Shown here piece after piece: positions 44,483 to 52,721 of a stretch of 64,000 nt of DNA (positions are counted from its first letter, which is position 1; each line of letters begins with the position of its first letter). The DNA lies in NCBI RefSeq assembly GCF_001655005.1, contig NZ_LXET01000064.1:20773-84772 (forward strand), in the 5' to 3' direction. The position numbers were made by a program, and so were the translations under genes. This DNA is from Hafnia paralvei ATCC 29927. GTDB taxonomy: Bacteria; Pseudomonadota; Gammaproteobacteria; Enterobacterales; Enterobacteriaceae. The notes under the pieces are model-generated. The model saw only the letters and a program-made list of their open reading frames with translations. It was not told where the DNA came from and ran no database searches.

Positions 44483-45163
44483 ATGAAAATATTGATCGTC
44501 GAAGACGAAATTAAAACAGGTGAATATCTCAGCAAAGGGCTTACAGAGGCAGGGTTCGTAGTGGATCACGCTGATAATGGTCTTACCGGATATCATCTCG
44601 CCATGACAGCCGAGTATGATTTAGTCATTCTGGACATCATGCTGCCTGATGTGAACGGCTGGGATATCATCCGCATGCTGCGCACTGCCGGAAAGGGTAT
44701 GCCGGTCTTACTACTGACGGCCCTCGGCACGATCGAACACAGGGTCAAAGGACTGGAACTGGGTGCGGACGATTATCTGGTTAAACCCTTTGCGTTTGCC
44801 GAACTGCTGGCCCGGGTGAGAACCCTTCTGAGGCGGGGAAACGCGATGATCACGGAAAGCCAGTTTAGGGTGGCTGATCTCTCGATGGATCTCGTATCCA
44901 GAAAAGTCAGTCGCGCCGGAAACCGCATTGTGCTCACCAGTAAAGAGTTCAGCCTGCTGGAATTTTTCATTCGCCATCAGGGCGAGGTTCTTCCCCGCTC
45001 CCTGATTGCCTCTCAGGTCTGGGACATGAATTTTGACAGCGACACTAACGCGATTGATGTCGCCGTAAAGCGACTCCGCGCTAAAATAGACAACGATTAC
45101 GGGACAAAGCTGATCCAGACTGTCCGGGGCGTGGGCTATATGCTGGAGGCCCCGGATGCATAG
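44483..45163 (+). CDS. silR: SilR response regulator
   Basis: 226 residues, OmpR/PhoB type, close to CusR and to PcoR in this window. Receiver: VEDEIKTGEYL, phospho-acceptor in LVILDIMLPDVNGWD, lysine in YLVKPFAF; winged helix: NAIDVAVKRLRAKID, VRGVGYMLEAPD. It binds the boxes upstream of silC/silR and silE. GGGGAGCA precedes the ATG. Confidence 0.95.
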   Translation: MKILIVEDEIKTGEYLSKGLTEAGFVVDHADNGLTGYHLAMTAEYDLVILDIMLPDVNGWDIIRMLRTAGKGMPVLLLTALGTIEHRVKGLELGADDYLVKPFAFAELLARVRTLLRRGNAMITESQFRVADLSMDLVSRKVSRAGNRIVLTSKEFSLLEFFIRHQGEVLPRSLIASQVWDMNFDSDTNAIDVAVKRLRAKIDNDYGTKLIQTVRGVGYMLEAPDA

Positions 45164-46631
45164 CAAACCTTCCAGGCGCCCTTTCTCACTCGCCCTGCGG
45201 CTGACCTTTTTTATCAGCCTGTCCACGATACTGGCTTTTATCGCCTTCACCTGGTTTATGCTGCATTCTGTTGAAAATCATTTTGCCGAGCAGGATGTCA
45301 GCGATCTTCAACAAATCAGCACTACCCTGAACCGTATACTGCAGTCCCCGGTGGATCCGGATGAAAAAAAAGTAAGCAAAATAAAGGAGTCGATTGCCAG
45401 CTACCGCAACGTTGCCCTTTTGCTCCTCAATCCCAGGGGGGAAGTGCTCTTTAGTTCAGCGCAGGGGGCGGCACTACACCCGGCCGTGAATTCCGCAGAT
45501 TTTAGCGAGCACAGCCGCGCACGGGATGTCTTTCTCTGGACGGTGGAGGATCCTGCGAGACCGATGGATACCGGGTCTGAAATGAAGATGGAAACATACC
45601 GGATTATCGCCTCCTCTGGCCAGGCGATATTTCAGGGCAAACAGCAGAATTATGTCATGCTGACTGGCCTCTCCATTAATTTCCATCTCCATTACCTCGA
45701 TGCGCTGAAAAAAAATCTGATTGCGATCGCCGTCGTGATAAGCCTGCTGATTGTTCTGATCATTCGCATCGCTGTCCGTCAGGGGCACCTGCCCCTTCGT
45801 AATGTCAGCAATGCCATTAAAAACATCACCTCCGAGAATCTTGATGCGCGGCTGGAACCGACACGCGTTCCCATTGAGCTGGAGCAACTGGTTATCTCGT
45901 TCAATCATATGATTGGAAAGATTGAGGACGTCTTTACCCGCCAGGCCAATTTCTCTGCCGATATCGCGCATGAGATCAGAACGCCCATCACCAATCTGGT
46001 GACGCAGACTGAAATCGCACTGAGTCAGGATCGAACCCAGAAGGAACTTGAGGATGTCCTCTACTCCAGTCTTGAAGAGTATAACCGGATGACCAAAATG
46101 GTCAGCGACATGCTGTTTCTGGCACAGGCGGACAATAACCAGCTTATACCTGACAGGGTCCGTTTTGACCTCAGAGCAGAAGTCATGAAAGTCTTCGAGT
46201 TTTTCGAAGCCTGGGCCGAAGAACGCAATATCACGCTCAAATTTAACGGGATGCCCTGCCTGGTTGAGGGAGATCCACAAATGTTCAGAAGAGCGATCAA
46301 TAATCTGTTATCCAATGCCCTGCGTTATACCCCGGAGGGACAGGCCATCACCGTCTCAATAAGAAAGCAGGAGAGCTTTTTTGACCTTGTGATTGAAAAT
46401 CCAGGGAAACCGATCCCTGAAGAACATTTATCAAGGCTGTTTGACCGTTTTTATCGGGTGGATCCATCCAGACAACGAAAAGGAGAAGGCAGCGGCATCG
46501 GCCTTGCGATTGTGAAGTCAATCGTGGAAGCACATCACGGAAGAGTGCAGGTGGAATCAGACGTACGCTCCACGCGTTTTATCTTATCCGTGCCCAGACT
46601 GGAGAAAATGATCCCGGAAACCCAATGCTGA
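45156..46631 (+). CDS. silS: SilS silver-sensing histidine kinase
   Basis: 491 residues: two membrane helices, a periplasmic sensor domain (about 40-180), HAMP, phospho-His in DIAHEIRTPITN, and ATPase boxes (RAINNLLSNALRY, GEGSGIGLAIVKS). It overlaps silR by 8 bases. It is the partner of SilR and responds to periplasmic Ag(I)/Cu(I) in the family. Confidence 0.95.
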   Translation: MHSKPSRRPFSLALRLTFFISLSTILAFIAFTWFMLHSVENHFAEQDVSDLQQISTTLNRILQSPVDPDEKKVSKIKESIASYRNVALLLLNPRGEVLFSSAQGAALHPAVNSADFSEHSRARDVFLWTVEDPARPMDTGSEMKMETYRIIASSGQAIFQGKQQNYVMLTGLSINFHLHYLDALKKNLIAIAVVISLLIVLIIRIAVRQGHLPLRNVSNAIKNITSENLDARLEPTRVPIELEQLVISFNHMIGKIEDVFTRQANFSADIAHEIRTPITNLVTQTEIALSQDRTQKELEDVLYSSLEEYNRMTKMVSDMLFLAQADNNQLIPDRVRFDLRAEVMKVFEFFEAWAEERNITLKFNGMPCLVEGDPQMFRRAINNLLSNALRYTPEGQAITVSIRKQESFFDLVIENPGKPIPEEHLSRLFDRFYRVDPSRQRKGEGSGIGLAIVKSIVEAHHGRVQVESDVRSTRFILSVPRLEKMIPETQC

Positions 46632-46644
46632 AAATAAAGATGTA

Positions 46645-46662
46645 AATGACAAAGATGTCATT
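46645..46662. promoter_or_regulatory. SilR box upstream of silE
   Basis: AATGACAAAGATGTCATT, an inverted repeat matching the CusR/SilR consensus with one off-pair, located 13 bases after silS and 220 bases before silE. Confidence 0.75.
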
Positions 46663-46881
46663 AGCCTGTCATGCAGCAAACAGAAGCCATTCGATATAAT
46701 TAGTGCAACTTATCAGGAAGGCTGGATTGCTTCATCAATACCCGGCGTCAGAGTACGCCAGGAAATGAATATCCAGCCCTCTTCCGGAGAAATAAACGCT
46801 GCCGAACTTGTTTCAGTTATGGAACTGAAAACACCGGTTGTACTTCCCCGGACATCACTAATTCAGAAATGGAGAGTTATC

Positions 46882-47313
46882 ATGAAAAATATCGTATTAG
46901 CATCTTTGCTGGGCTTTGGTTTAATTTCATCGGCCTGGGCCACTGAAACCGTGAATATCCATGATCGCGTCAACAATGCACAGGCTCCTGCTCACCAGAT
47001 GCAGTCTGCTGCGGCTCCTGTCGGGATCCAGGGGACTGCTCCTCGTATGACCGGTATGGACCAGCATGAACAGGCCATTATTGCTCATGAAACCATGACG
47101 AACGGCTCGGCGGATGCGCACCAGAAAATGGTGGAAAGTCATCAGAAGATGATGGGAAATAACACGGTATCCACGACCGTCCCGTCAACGTCTTACGCGG
47201 CGATGAATGAGCATGAAAGAGCAGCGGTTGCCCATGAATTCATGAATAACGGGCAATCCGGCCCACATCAGGCCATGGCCGAAGCGCACCGCCGCATGAT
47301 CAATGCAGGCTGA
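46882..47313 (+). CDS. silE: SilE periplasmic silver-binding protein
   Basis: 143 residues from ATG 46882 (GGAG 7 bases before); the longer frame to 46765 has no signal peptide. Signal cut near SAWATET. The mature chain carries repeated Met/His helices (MDQHEQAIIAHETMTNGSAD, HQKMVESHQKM, MNEHERAAVAHEFMNNGQ) that bind several Ag(I) ions. Strongly induced member of the sil system, with its own promoter and terminator. Confidence 0.95.
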   Translation: MKNIVLASLLGFGLISSAWATETVNIHDRVNNAQAPAHQMQSAAAPVGIQGTAPRMTGMDQHEQAIIAHETMTNGSADAHQKMVESHQKMMGNNTVSTTVPSTSYAAMNEHERAAVAHEFMNNGQSGPHQAMAEAHRRMINAG

Positions 47314-47387
47314 ATGCGACGGTAGTATCCGTGCTGTTACCTTTTCCCTGATAGATTATTCCTTTACCGGATTTGTTGCTTCTTTTT

Positions 47388-47409
47388 GCCCCCGCCAGGG
47401 GGCTTTTTT
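47388..47409 (+). terminator. Intrinsic terminator of silE
   Basis: GCCCCC-GCCA-GGGGGC followed by six T; a perfect 6-bp GC stem 75 bases after silE. Confidence 0.9.
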
Positions 47410-47458
47410 AACTGACTCAGCTACAATTTACCGGTACCTACCTGAAAGGAATTTTTAT

Positions 47459-47809
47459 ATGAAAATCAGAAACAGCCTTTTTGTTATATTAATGTTATCC
47501 CTGCCCGCCATTTCCGCCGAACATTCGGACATGAAAATGTCTGATATGTCCTCATCGGCATCGTCACAGGAATATATGGCAGGCATGAAAGACATGCATG
47601 CCAAAATGATGGCCGCCGTTAATGAGTCCGATCCCGACAAGGCGTTTGCAAAAGGTATGGTTGCTCACCATGAAGGGGCAATCGCCATGGCTGAGACCGA
47701 ACTTAAATACGGAAAAGATCCCGAAATGAGAAAGCTTGCGCAGGACATCATAAAAGCTCAGAAAGGTGAAATTGAGCACATGAATAAATGGCTCGACAGC
47801 CAAAAATAA
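47459..47809 (+). CDS. DUF305 family periplasmic protein
   Basis: 116 residues from ATG 47459 (AAGGA before it). Signal peptide cut near AISAEHS, a Met/His/Ser-rich segment (SDMKMSDMSS) and the DUF305 core (FAKGMVAHHEGAIAMAETEL, DIIKAQKGEIEHMNKWL). DUF305 proteins are ferritin-like helical domains often linked to copper resistance (CopM type). It follows silE and is probably part of the island, though with its own promoter region. Confidence 0.85.
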   Translation: MKIRNSLFVILMLSLPAISAEHSDMKMSDMSSSASSQEYMAGMKDMHAKMMAAVNESDPDKAFAKGMVAHHEGAIAMAETELKYGKDPEMRKLAQDIIKAQKGEIEHMNKWLDSQK

Positions 47810-47883
47810 TATTTGTATTACCGCTTCTGTAAGCGTATTTTTACATCACTCCCGAGATCGGGACCCTGTTAACCGTAAAATAA

Positions 47884-47915
47884 TGAAACTCCGATTAATT
47901 TCGGGGTTTCATTTT
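47884..47915. terminator. Hairpin between DUF305 gene and resolvase gene
   Basis: TGAAACTCCGA / TCGGGGTTTCA forms an 11-bp stem (one G-T pair) with a 6-base loop and TTTT on the plus strand. It overlaps the end of the convergent resolvase gene and may serve both strands. Confidence 0.7.
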
Positions 47916-48571
47916 AATATTAAAGCAACATCAGATTCCGACTGTGATTCTAAGCATCCTTTATTAGTTTTGCATACGCGAATAACGGTCATTCTTGATA
48001 CACCTGCCAGTCGCGCCGTTTCATTTATGGATTTACCGTTATGTAGCCGTAAAGTTGTTATTAACTCGTGTTTTGCCATATCAGGTTGCCGTCCGGCATA
48101 TTTCCCTTCCTGTCTGGCTTTTTCTACACCTTCTTTCTGTCGTCGGCGACGATCCTCATAATCTTTACGAGCGATAGCGGCCAACATATCGAGCATCATA
48201 CAATTGACAGCCCTAAGCATACTTCGTGTAAAGTTGTCTGAAGCCGCATGAGTAAGAGCTATATGACTGGTTGGAAGGTCAAGACTGATAACTGACAAGT
48301 CCTTCTCAAGCATTCTACGCTTCAGTGTGTCCCAGTCTTCATCGCTAAGACGCGACAACCTATCGACCTGCTCTATCAATATCACATCCCCTGACTCCAT
48401 ATCAGAAAGCATACGGGTAAGCTCAGGACGGTCAAGCGAGGCTCCAGAGGCATTCTCAACATACCAACCGGCAATACGTTGTCCATGATGAGTTGCAAAT
48501 TCCTTCAGCCTGTTTTTTGCGCGAAGAGCGTCTTGCTCAATTGTAGATGCCCGAAGATAAGCATAAATGTA
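47909..48571 (-). CDS. Serine resolvase/recombinase
   Basis: 220 residues from ATG 48571 (MYIYAYLRASTIEQDA, with the catalytic serine position occupied in RAST). Arginine motif in IEQVDRLSRLSDEDW and a C-terminal helix-turn-helix (SINETARLAGVSRMTVIRV). It is the resolvase/invertase family, as used for plasmid or transposon multimer resolution. Upstream lie repeated GGTA(A/C)C motifs that look like its res site. No matching transposase is nearby. Confidence 0.88.
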   Translation of the reverse strand, partial: YIYAYLRASTIEQDALRAKNRLKEFATHHGQRIAGWYVENASGASLDRPELTRMLSDMESGDVILIEQVDRLSRLSDEDWDTLKRRMLEKDLSVISLDLPTSHIALTHAASDNFTRSMLRAVNCMMLDMLAAIARKDYEDRRRRQKEGVEKARQEGKYAGRQPDMAKHELITTLRLHNGKSINETARLAGVSRMTVIRVCKTNKGCLESQSESDVALILK

Positions 48572-48586
48572 CATTTTCTCACCACT

Positions 48587-48682
48587 GGTAACTTTTAAAT
48601 GGTAACAATTATAGGGGTACCTTTTAAATGGTATCATAACAGGATTTTCGAATTTAGTTAGATAGTATCATTAAGGGATACC
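48587..48682. promoter_or_regulatory. Putative res site of the adjacent resolvase
   Basis: GGTAACTTTTAAATGGTAAC (48587-48606) and GGTACCTTTTAAATGGTATC (48616-48635) share 17 of 20 positions and lie 29 bases apart; a third inverted, weaker copy ends in GGGATACC (48663-48682). They begin 16 bases before the resolvase start, the usual place for resolvase subsites that also repress the gene. Confidence 0.65.
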
Positions 48683-48809
48683 TAAATGTGGCTGGCTGAC
48701 GCGCCCTCCGGGCTTGTCTAACCCCCTCACCAGTCCAAAAGCGAGTTTTGAACGGACACGGGGTTTTTGAGACGGAATGTATATACCCGAGATAAGAAAA
48801 AATAATTGA

Positions 48810-49200
48810 AAGTACCTTCAACCGCAAGTGGCGGGCCCCATCCGAGATAACTCTAACCACATACAAAATCTTGGATAGGTGGCGGAAAGGTTTGAATACA
48901 TGCGCGTAAGCGGCTCTACGACCCGCTAACGCGGAGATACACCCCGACTGCGGCTAAGCCTTGTCGTGGTCACTCCGACCGCATAATGAAGCTCTCACAT
49001 TGCTTTAAGCGGGTTTAGCTTTGCAGGGGTGGGATAGGGATTGGGGATACCTATCAGAACAGAGCGGCTACGCCGCGTCACCGGCGCCGGTGACTTACAG
49101 AGCCTTATTAAACATCAGCAGGCGCCTCCATGCCGCAAAGCGGCATTCAAAGCTTGGCTGCGCACTGCTCGCCAACCTGAGTACTGAGGAAATCATGTTG
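48810..49200 (+). repeat. 390-bp direct repeat, copy B
   Basis: Same orientation as 20621-21010. Differences are scattered in the first 310 bases; the last 70 are identical. In this copy the sequence continues without a break into the iterons that flank the RepFIB-like gene, so this is probably the native context. No gene is evident in it. Confidence 0.9.
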
Positions 49201-49209
49201 ATCTGGTGT

Positions 49210-49434
49210 AGTGGGTCGAAGTGGGAATACAAAATGGGAAAGGTGGGCCGAAGCGGGAAGTATTGATAATGACCTTGAAGGAAACCAGATAGCAGTAGGG
49301 TCCGTAAATCCCAGTGTATGGGAAAGAAAGCCTGCATCCCACTAGGACACACCCGTTATCTGAGGGCTTGTGCCACATCTAACAGAAATTCCCACTCCCA
49401 CACACTCAATTCGTTCTTCCTACTTCAACACACC
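49210..49434. repeat. Iterons downstream of the RepFIB-like gene
   Basis: Five 16-base copies related to CCCACTTNGACACACC: minus-strand copies at 49210-49225 and 49242-49257, plus-strand copies at 49338-49353, 49391-49406 and 49419-49434. They lie between repeat copy B and the stop of the initiator gene. Together with the five copies on the other side they bracket the gene, the known layout of RepFIB. Confidence 0.75.
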
Positions 49435-49445
49435 TAACTTTCGTT

Positions 49446-50309
49446 TCAAGGTTTTAAATTTGCAGAACGCCGGTGGATCATTACAAAAGTTTCTTTACCC
49501 TTTTTAGTGATGCTATGTTCCAGATAACCAATTTCCTGCAGTTGGTTAAGTGCGAGCTTAATGATACGGTTTTGCTCTTTTACTGGAGATAACAATGACA
49601 GTCTGTCGCGTATCCTTTTAAACGATATGGGCACTGGATTTGTTGGTAGGCTTTCGATGAAGGTATATAGCGCCTGCGCTGCCTCTTTACGAGTAAGGGC
49701 ATTTATGGGTTTATACCGGAGTAATACCGTGTAATCAGTTTGATAGAGTTCCCACAATCGATGGTCCGCTTCTAACACAACCTGATCTCGCTCAAAGTCC
49801 AGTTCACCGGTTTTAAGTAAGCCTGTTACTGATACTTTTTTTGGCCCATCCGTGCCATTCCTAGTAAAAGTAATTGTTTTCCCACGAATGCGGGTAAGCG
49901 CATCTGAAATGCTTTTACGAAGACGAGAATCAAATCTTTTCGATTCAAACCGGCACATTCCCGCGAACTCATGAAAGGTAAGCTTAACACTGTTAGTGTT
50001 AAGCCCATATTTGCTGAATGCTTCAATGATCCCGACCCAGACTTTGAAGTCAACGGCCATGCTCAGCCGTTCGCCAGTAATGCGTATGTCGTCGTAACCT
50101 TCACGACGAGAATATTCAAGATCCTTAAACACTGAACTTGCGTCAATTGACGTTTGTAGCCCTTTTGCGGGTCTGCTGGATGGGACAAAAACGTTAAGTC
50201 TCATCAGTGCGACTGGCTGAACAGTTGCCTTACTTGTCACTGTGAGTTTGTTGTGTTCAACTTCAGAATCCTGGCCTAGAACCTCGCCAATAAAAACCTT
50301 TCCGGTCAT
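49446..50309 (-). CDS. repB: RepFIB-family replication initiator
   Basis: 287 residues of the Rep_3 group. Blocks recognisable from IncFIB RepA: TVQPVALMRLNVFVPSSRP, AVDFKVWVGIIEAFSKYG, RLWELYQTDYTVLLRYKPIN, and RKEAAQALYTFIESLPTNP. Two winged-helix domains are expected to bind the iterons found on both sides. It is shorter at the C-terminus than F/RepFIB RepA. The product probably also represses its own promoter through the upstream iterons. The allele (FIB(K), IncR-like or other) cannot be set here. Confidence 0.87.
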   Translation of the reverse strand: MTGKVFIGEVLGQDSEVEHNKLTVTSKATVQPVALMRLNVFVPSSRPAKGLQTSIDASSVFKDLEYSRREGYDDIRITGERLSMAVDFKVWVGIIEAFSKYGLNTNSVKLTFHEFAGMCRFESKRFDSRLRKSISDALTRIRGKTITFTRNGTDGPKKVSVTGLLKTGELDFERDQVVLEADHRLWELYQTDYTVLLRYKPINALTRKEAAQALYTFIESLPTNPVPISFKRIRDRLSLLSPVKEQNRIIKLALNQLQEIGYLEHSITKKGKETFVMIHRRSANLKP

Positions 50310-50355
50310 ATAGTTATATCCGTATCAGCAGTTTTGTGAATCATGGGTTATTCTT

Positions 50356-50456
50356 CCCACTTTGACACACCATTTTTCCCAATTCTACCCACCTTTTTCC
50401 TGTTTTGACACACGATATCCCCACTGGGACCCACCTTTTTCCCGTTTCGACACACC
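50356..50456 (+). repeat. Five iterons upstream of the RepFIB-like gene
   Basis: Copies at 50356-50371, 50378-50393, 50399-50414, 50420-50435 and 50441-50456, spaced 22, 21, 21 and 21 bases (two helical turns). First copy CCCACTTTGACACACC; others differ at 2-5 positions. This is probably the origin and autoregulatory operator. Confidence 0.85.
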
Positions 50457-50635
50457 AAGATGCCCTGAGAGGCTTGCTATCAAAAGGCTCAGCGTAAGTG
50501 GGATCAGTTTGGATCTATTTGGACTATATAGGGTAAGTTATTGGATCTATTAAGTGGATATGTGGATAAAAATAATGTCTACGCCAGGCAATAACGAGTT
50601 TCATAGCTTCAGGAGGCCCATAGTGCTTTCTCGCT

Positions 50636-50815
50636 TCACCGACTCTCATCCTCTTCTGTCAGCTTGCTGTCGTGATACACTGCCCCAGACAACGCACAGA
50701 CCATAACCCCTATCGCAAATGCGAGAACCGCCATAAAGACCACGTTAGTCAGTATCAGGGCGATACCGGATATAATGAGACTACATCCTGATATGAACGT
50801 GCTGACCCAAGACAT
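50636..50815 (-). CDS. Small hydrophobic protein
   Basis: 59 residues: MSWVSTFISGCSLIISGIAL then a second hydrophobic stretch (FMAVLAFAIGVMVCALSG) and a charged tail (DSKLTEEDESR). Likely two membrane helices. The ribosome site is weak (AAAGAA). No family recognised. Reads in the same direction as the repB gene and the two hypotheticals to its right. Confidence 0.5.
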   Translation of the reverse strand: MSWVSTFISGCSLIISGIALILTNVVFMAVLAFAIGVMVCALSGAVYHDSKLTEEDESR

Positions 50816-50858
50816 TTCTTTAAGTGACTCGCTGTACCTTTTGATAAAACTTACTTAG

Positions 50859-51524
50859 TTATTGTTCTTCGTCTTCGCTCGGACGAGTCGGGGTTAGGTC
50901 GGCTGGCCACTGAACATCGATGACATCGGTTTGAGTGGGACTTTCATTAATTTGTACGCGTATATCTAACCCCGCGTCATGGCATGCTTGTAGCCACGTG
51001 GCGACCTGTAAAGGGTCCCCCTCGAGGCGGCTCATTTGTCCAGCGGCGTTCCACAGCTGCAGGCAAGTTGAGCCATCAAGACGGATGACATAAACCCCAC
51101 GCCAACCGGTATGCCGGTTACCGTCAAGCTCAACGGGGATGTCTAATGGCGTTTCCTGCGTGGATTCCGTTGGGCGTGATCCCCTCAGCGGGAGCACTCT
51201 GACTTCGCTTGCCCGACGCTCGGCTTCACAGCGGTTTTGTTCCTCGATGAGCAGAGGCTCGGCAAGTTCCCGACCTGTCTCGGTTAATTCCACGGCCAGC
51301 TGCAAGTTGGATGCCCGCAGGGTACGCAGCCAGCCTGCGGTTTCCATCCGTCGGCAGGAGGCGCGCAGGTTGGGTCCATAGACCGGAACCTCTCCACCCT
51401 GCGCCAGCAGATGCTCTAAATCTCGGGTACGGACGCGGTGTGTCCCCCGCTGTTCCATTGCAGCCAGCACAATCAGCACCCGTCGTTGCAGCGGCGACGG
51501 CCCGCGGGAGGTTACTGCTGACAT
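50859..51524 (-). CDS. Hypothetical protein with winged-helix-like N-terminus
   Basis: 221 residues. The first 90 look like a winged helix (LQRRVLIVLAAMEQRGTHRV, NLRASCRRMETAGWLRTL). The C-terminal part has a compact domain (GVYVIRLDGSTCLQLWNAA, VATWLQACHDAGLDIRVQ) and an acidic end. Probably a plasmid DNA-binding or regulatory protein; no name. It follows the 80-residue gene by 13 bases. Confidence 0.65.
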   Translation of the reverse strand: MSAVTSRGPSPLQRRVLIVLAAMEQRGTHRVRTRDLEHLLAQGGEVPVYGPNLRASCRRMETAGWLRTLRASNLQLAVELTETGRELAEPLLIEEQNRCEAERRASEVRVLPLRGSRPTESTQETPLDIPVELDGNRHTGWRGVYVIRLDGSTCLQLWNAAGQMSRLEGDPLQVATWLQACHDAGLDIRVQINESPTQTDVIDVQWPADLTPTRPSEDEEQ

Positions 51525-51537
51525 GCGCGGTGTTCTG

Positions 51538-51780
51538 CTATCGTGGCGCGCAGGAGCATTTCAGAGAACCGCAGATGGTCCCTGTCGGCGACGTCGTCTG
51601 GGCACGACCCGCCAGCGCCAGACAGTACCAGAGTTCGATGGCGCTGCGTGCGCGGGCAATCTCCGCATCGGTATCGTTGCAGTCCGCACGGTTTGCCCGT
51701 TCAAGACATGCGTTAATGAAGTCTTCCGTATCGCCGGTCATCGTTTCATAGCTGAGGCGAAAGTATACTTTTTCATCCAT
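51538..51780 (-). CDS. Small hypothetical protein
   Basis: 80 residues, acidic N-terminal half (YETMTGDTEDFINACLERAN) and four cysteines (positions in ACLER, DCNDT, WYCLA, SCAPR region). No family recognised. It precedes the winged-helix gene in an apparent two-gene operon. Confidence 0.5.
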   Translation of the reverse strand: MDEKVYFRLSYETMTGDTEDFINACLERANRADCNDTDAEIARARSAIELWYCLALAGRAQTTSPTGTICGSLKCSCAPR

Positions 51781-52310
51781 CCTGCATGCTCCATCTGATT
51801 ATGTACGTAAAATGATAAATTTATATGGTGAATGATTTATCTCTACTTTGGTAAATATCAAATCAGGTATGAATTTATGTATTATGACAAATATCACATC
51901 TAGTATGATTTTATGTATCTTTATATAAAATCATATCTCTTACGCCTTTCTCATCACGCAGATCCGATTTCTGGCAGAAACGGATCTTGCTCCTCTCTAG
52001 GTCGTCCTTCGTCGAAAAAATCAATATGCGCGGTCGGATTTTATTTTTAGCCACTATATATAGTAGTATTGATATTGTCTTATCATACTCGTGGCGAGGG
52101 AGTACATCCAGAGTGTGCGCCTAAGCATCATGACCGACTTCCGAAAAATGTTAATATCCAAGAAAATCGGATCATGCCGACATCGGGATTCGATAATTAC
52201 TTGGTGAGACTGTTACTGCTGTTGTATTCACTTTTAGTGATAAATGCTTATACATCTATATGCACGTAAATAATATTTAGTCGTATTACTATCACCTTAA
52301 GGAAAATGAG
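51781..52310. other. AT-rich intergenic region with 33-bp repeats
   Basis: Two direct repeats of about 33 bases start near 51850 and 51888 (shared core AAATATCANATC then GTATGA and TTTATGTAT), 38 bases apart, in the likely promoter region of the 51538-51780 gene. Further right, 52174-52269 could encode a 31-residue peptide with one membrane helix (YLVRLLLLLYSLLVINAY), but its ribosome site is poor. Nothing else is supported. Confidence 0.45.
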
Positions 52311-52676
52311 ATGTTTGAATCGATCACCGGTAAAGATGGCTTTGGATATTCATTTGAAAAAATCCGCAACGCCATCGCGAATGGCGATGAAGGTAATATC
52401 CATGCAGCGACTCGTCTTGGACTGGATATCTTAGAAAAGCAGTATGTCTTGTTTGAACAAGAAATGGACGCAGCAGGAGAGCTCGCCGACTGGGCATATG
52501 ATCTGGCCACCTATCGACACGCCATTACCACGTTGCGGGCGTATTTTGTAGGGAACCCAAATGGGCTAACCGAGCAGGATGCACGGATCTACTATGCCTA
52601 TTTGGAGAGTGAGCATGATCAATTTTGTGATATCGCCAAGGAGATTATAAAAGAACGCGCTCAACCAACAAATTAA
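52311..52676 (+). CDS. Hypothetical protein
   Basis: 121 residues, acidic and helical (FEKIRNAIANGDEGNIHAAT, LEKQYVLFEQEMDAAGELAD). No family recognised; the repeat-like helices could be a TPR-like fold. AAGGAAAATGAG precedes the ATG. First of three plus-strand genes leading to resD. Confidence 0.65.
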   Translation: MFESITGKDGFGYSFEKIRNAIANGDEGNIHAATRLGLDILEKQYVLFEQEMDAAGELADWAYDLATYRHAITTLRAYFVGNPNGLTEQDARIYYAYLESEHDQFCDIAKEIIKERAQPTN

Positions 52677-52721
52677 GCAGCGATCATGATGAGTAACAGG
52701 ATTTCTCAATAAGGAAAAAGC

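Noticed and set aside
45474..46280. 268-residue minus-strand frame inside silS
   Set aside because: It lies wholly within the well-supported silS gene, has no family pattern and no ribosome site.
48640..48810. Other terminal repeat of the Tn21-type transposon beside the resolvase
   Set aside because: No GGGG...ACGCTAAG-type 38-bp sequence could be found there; only the res-like motifs are present.
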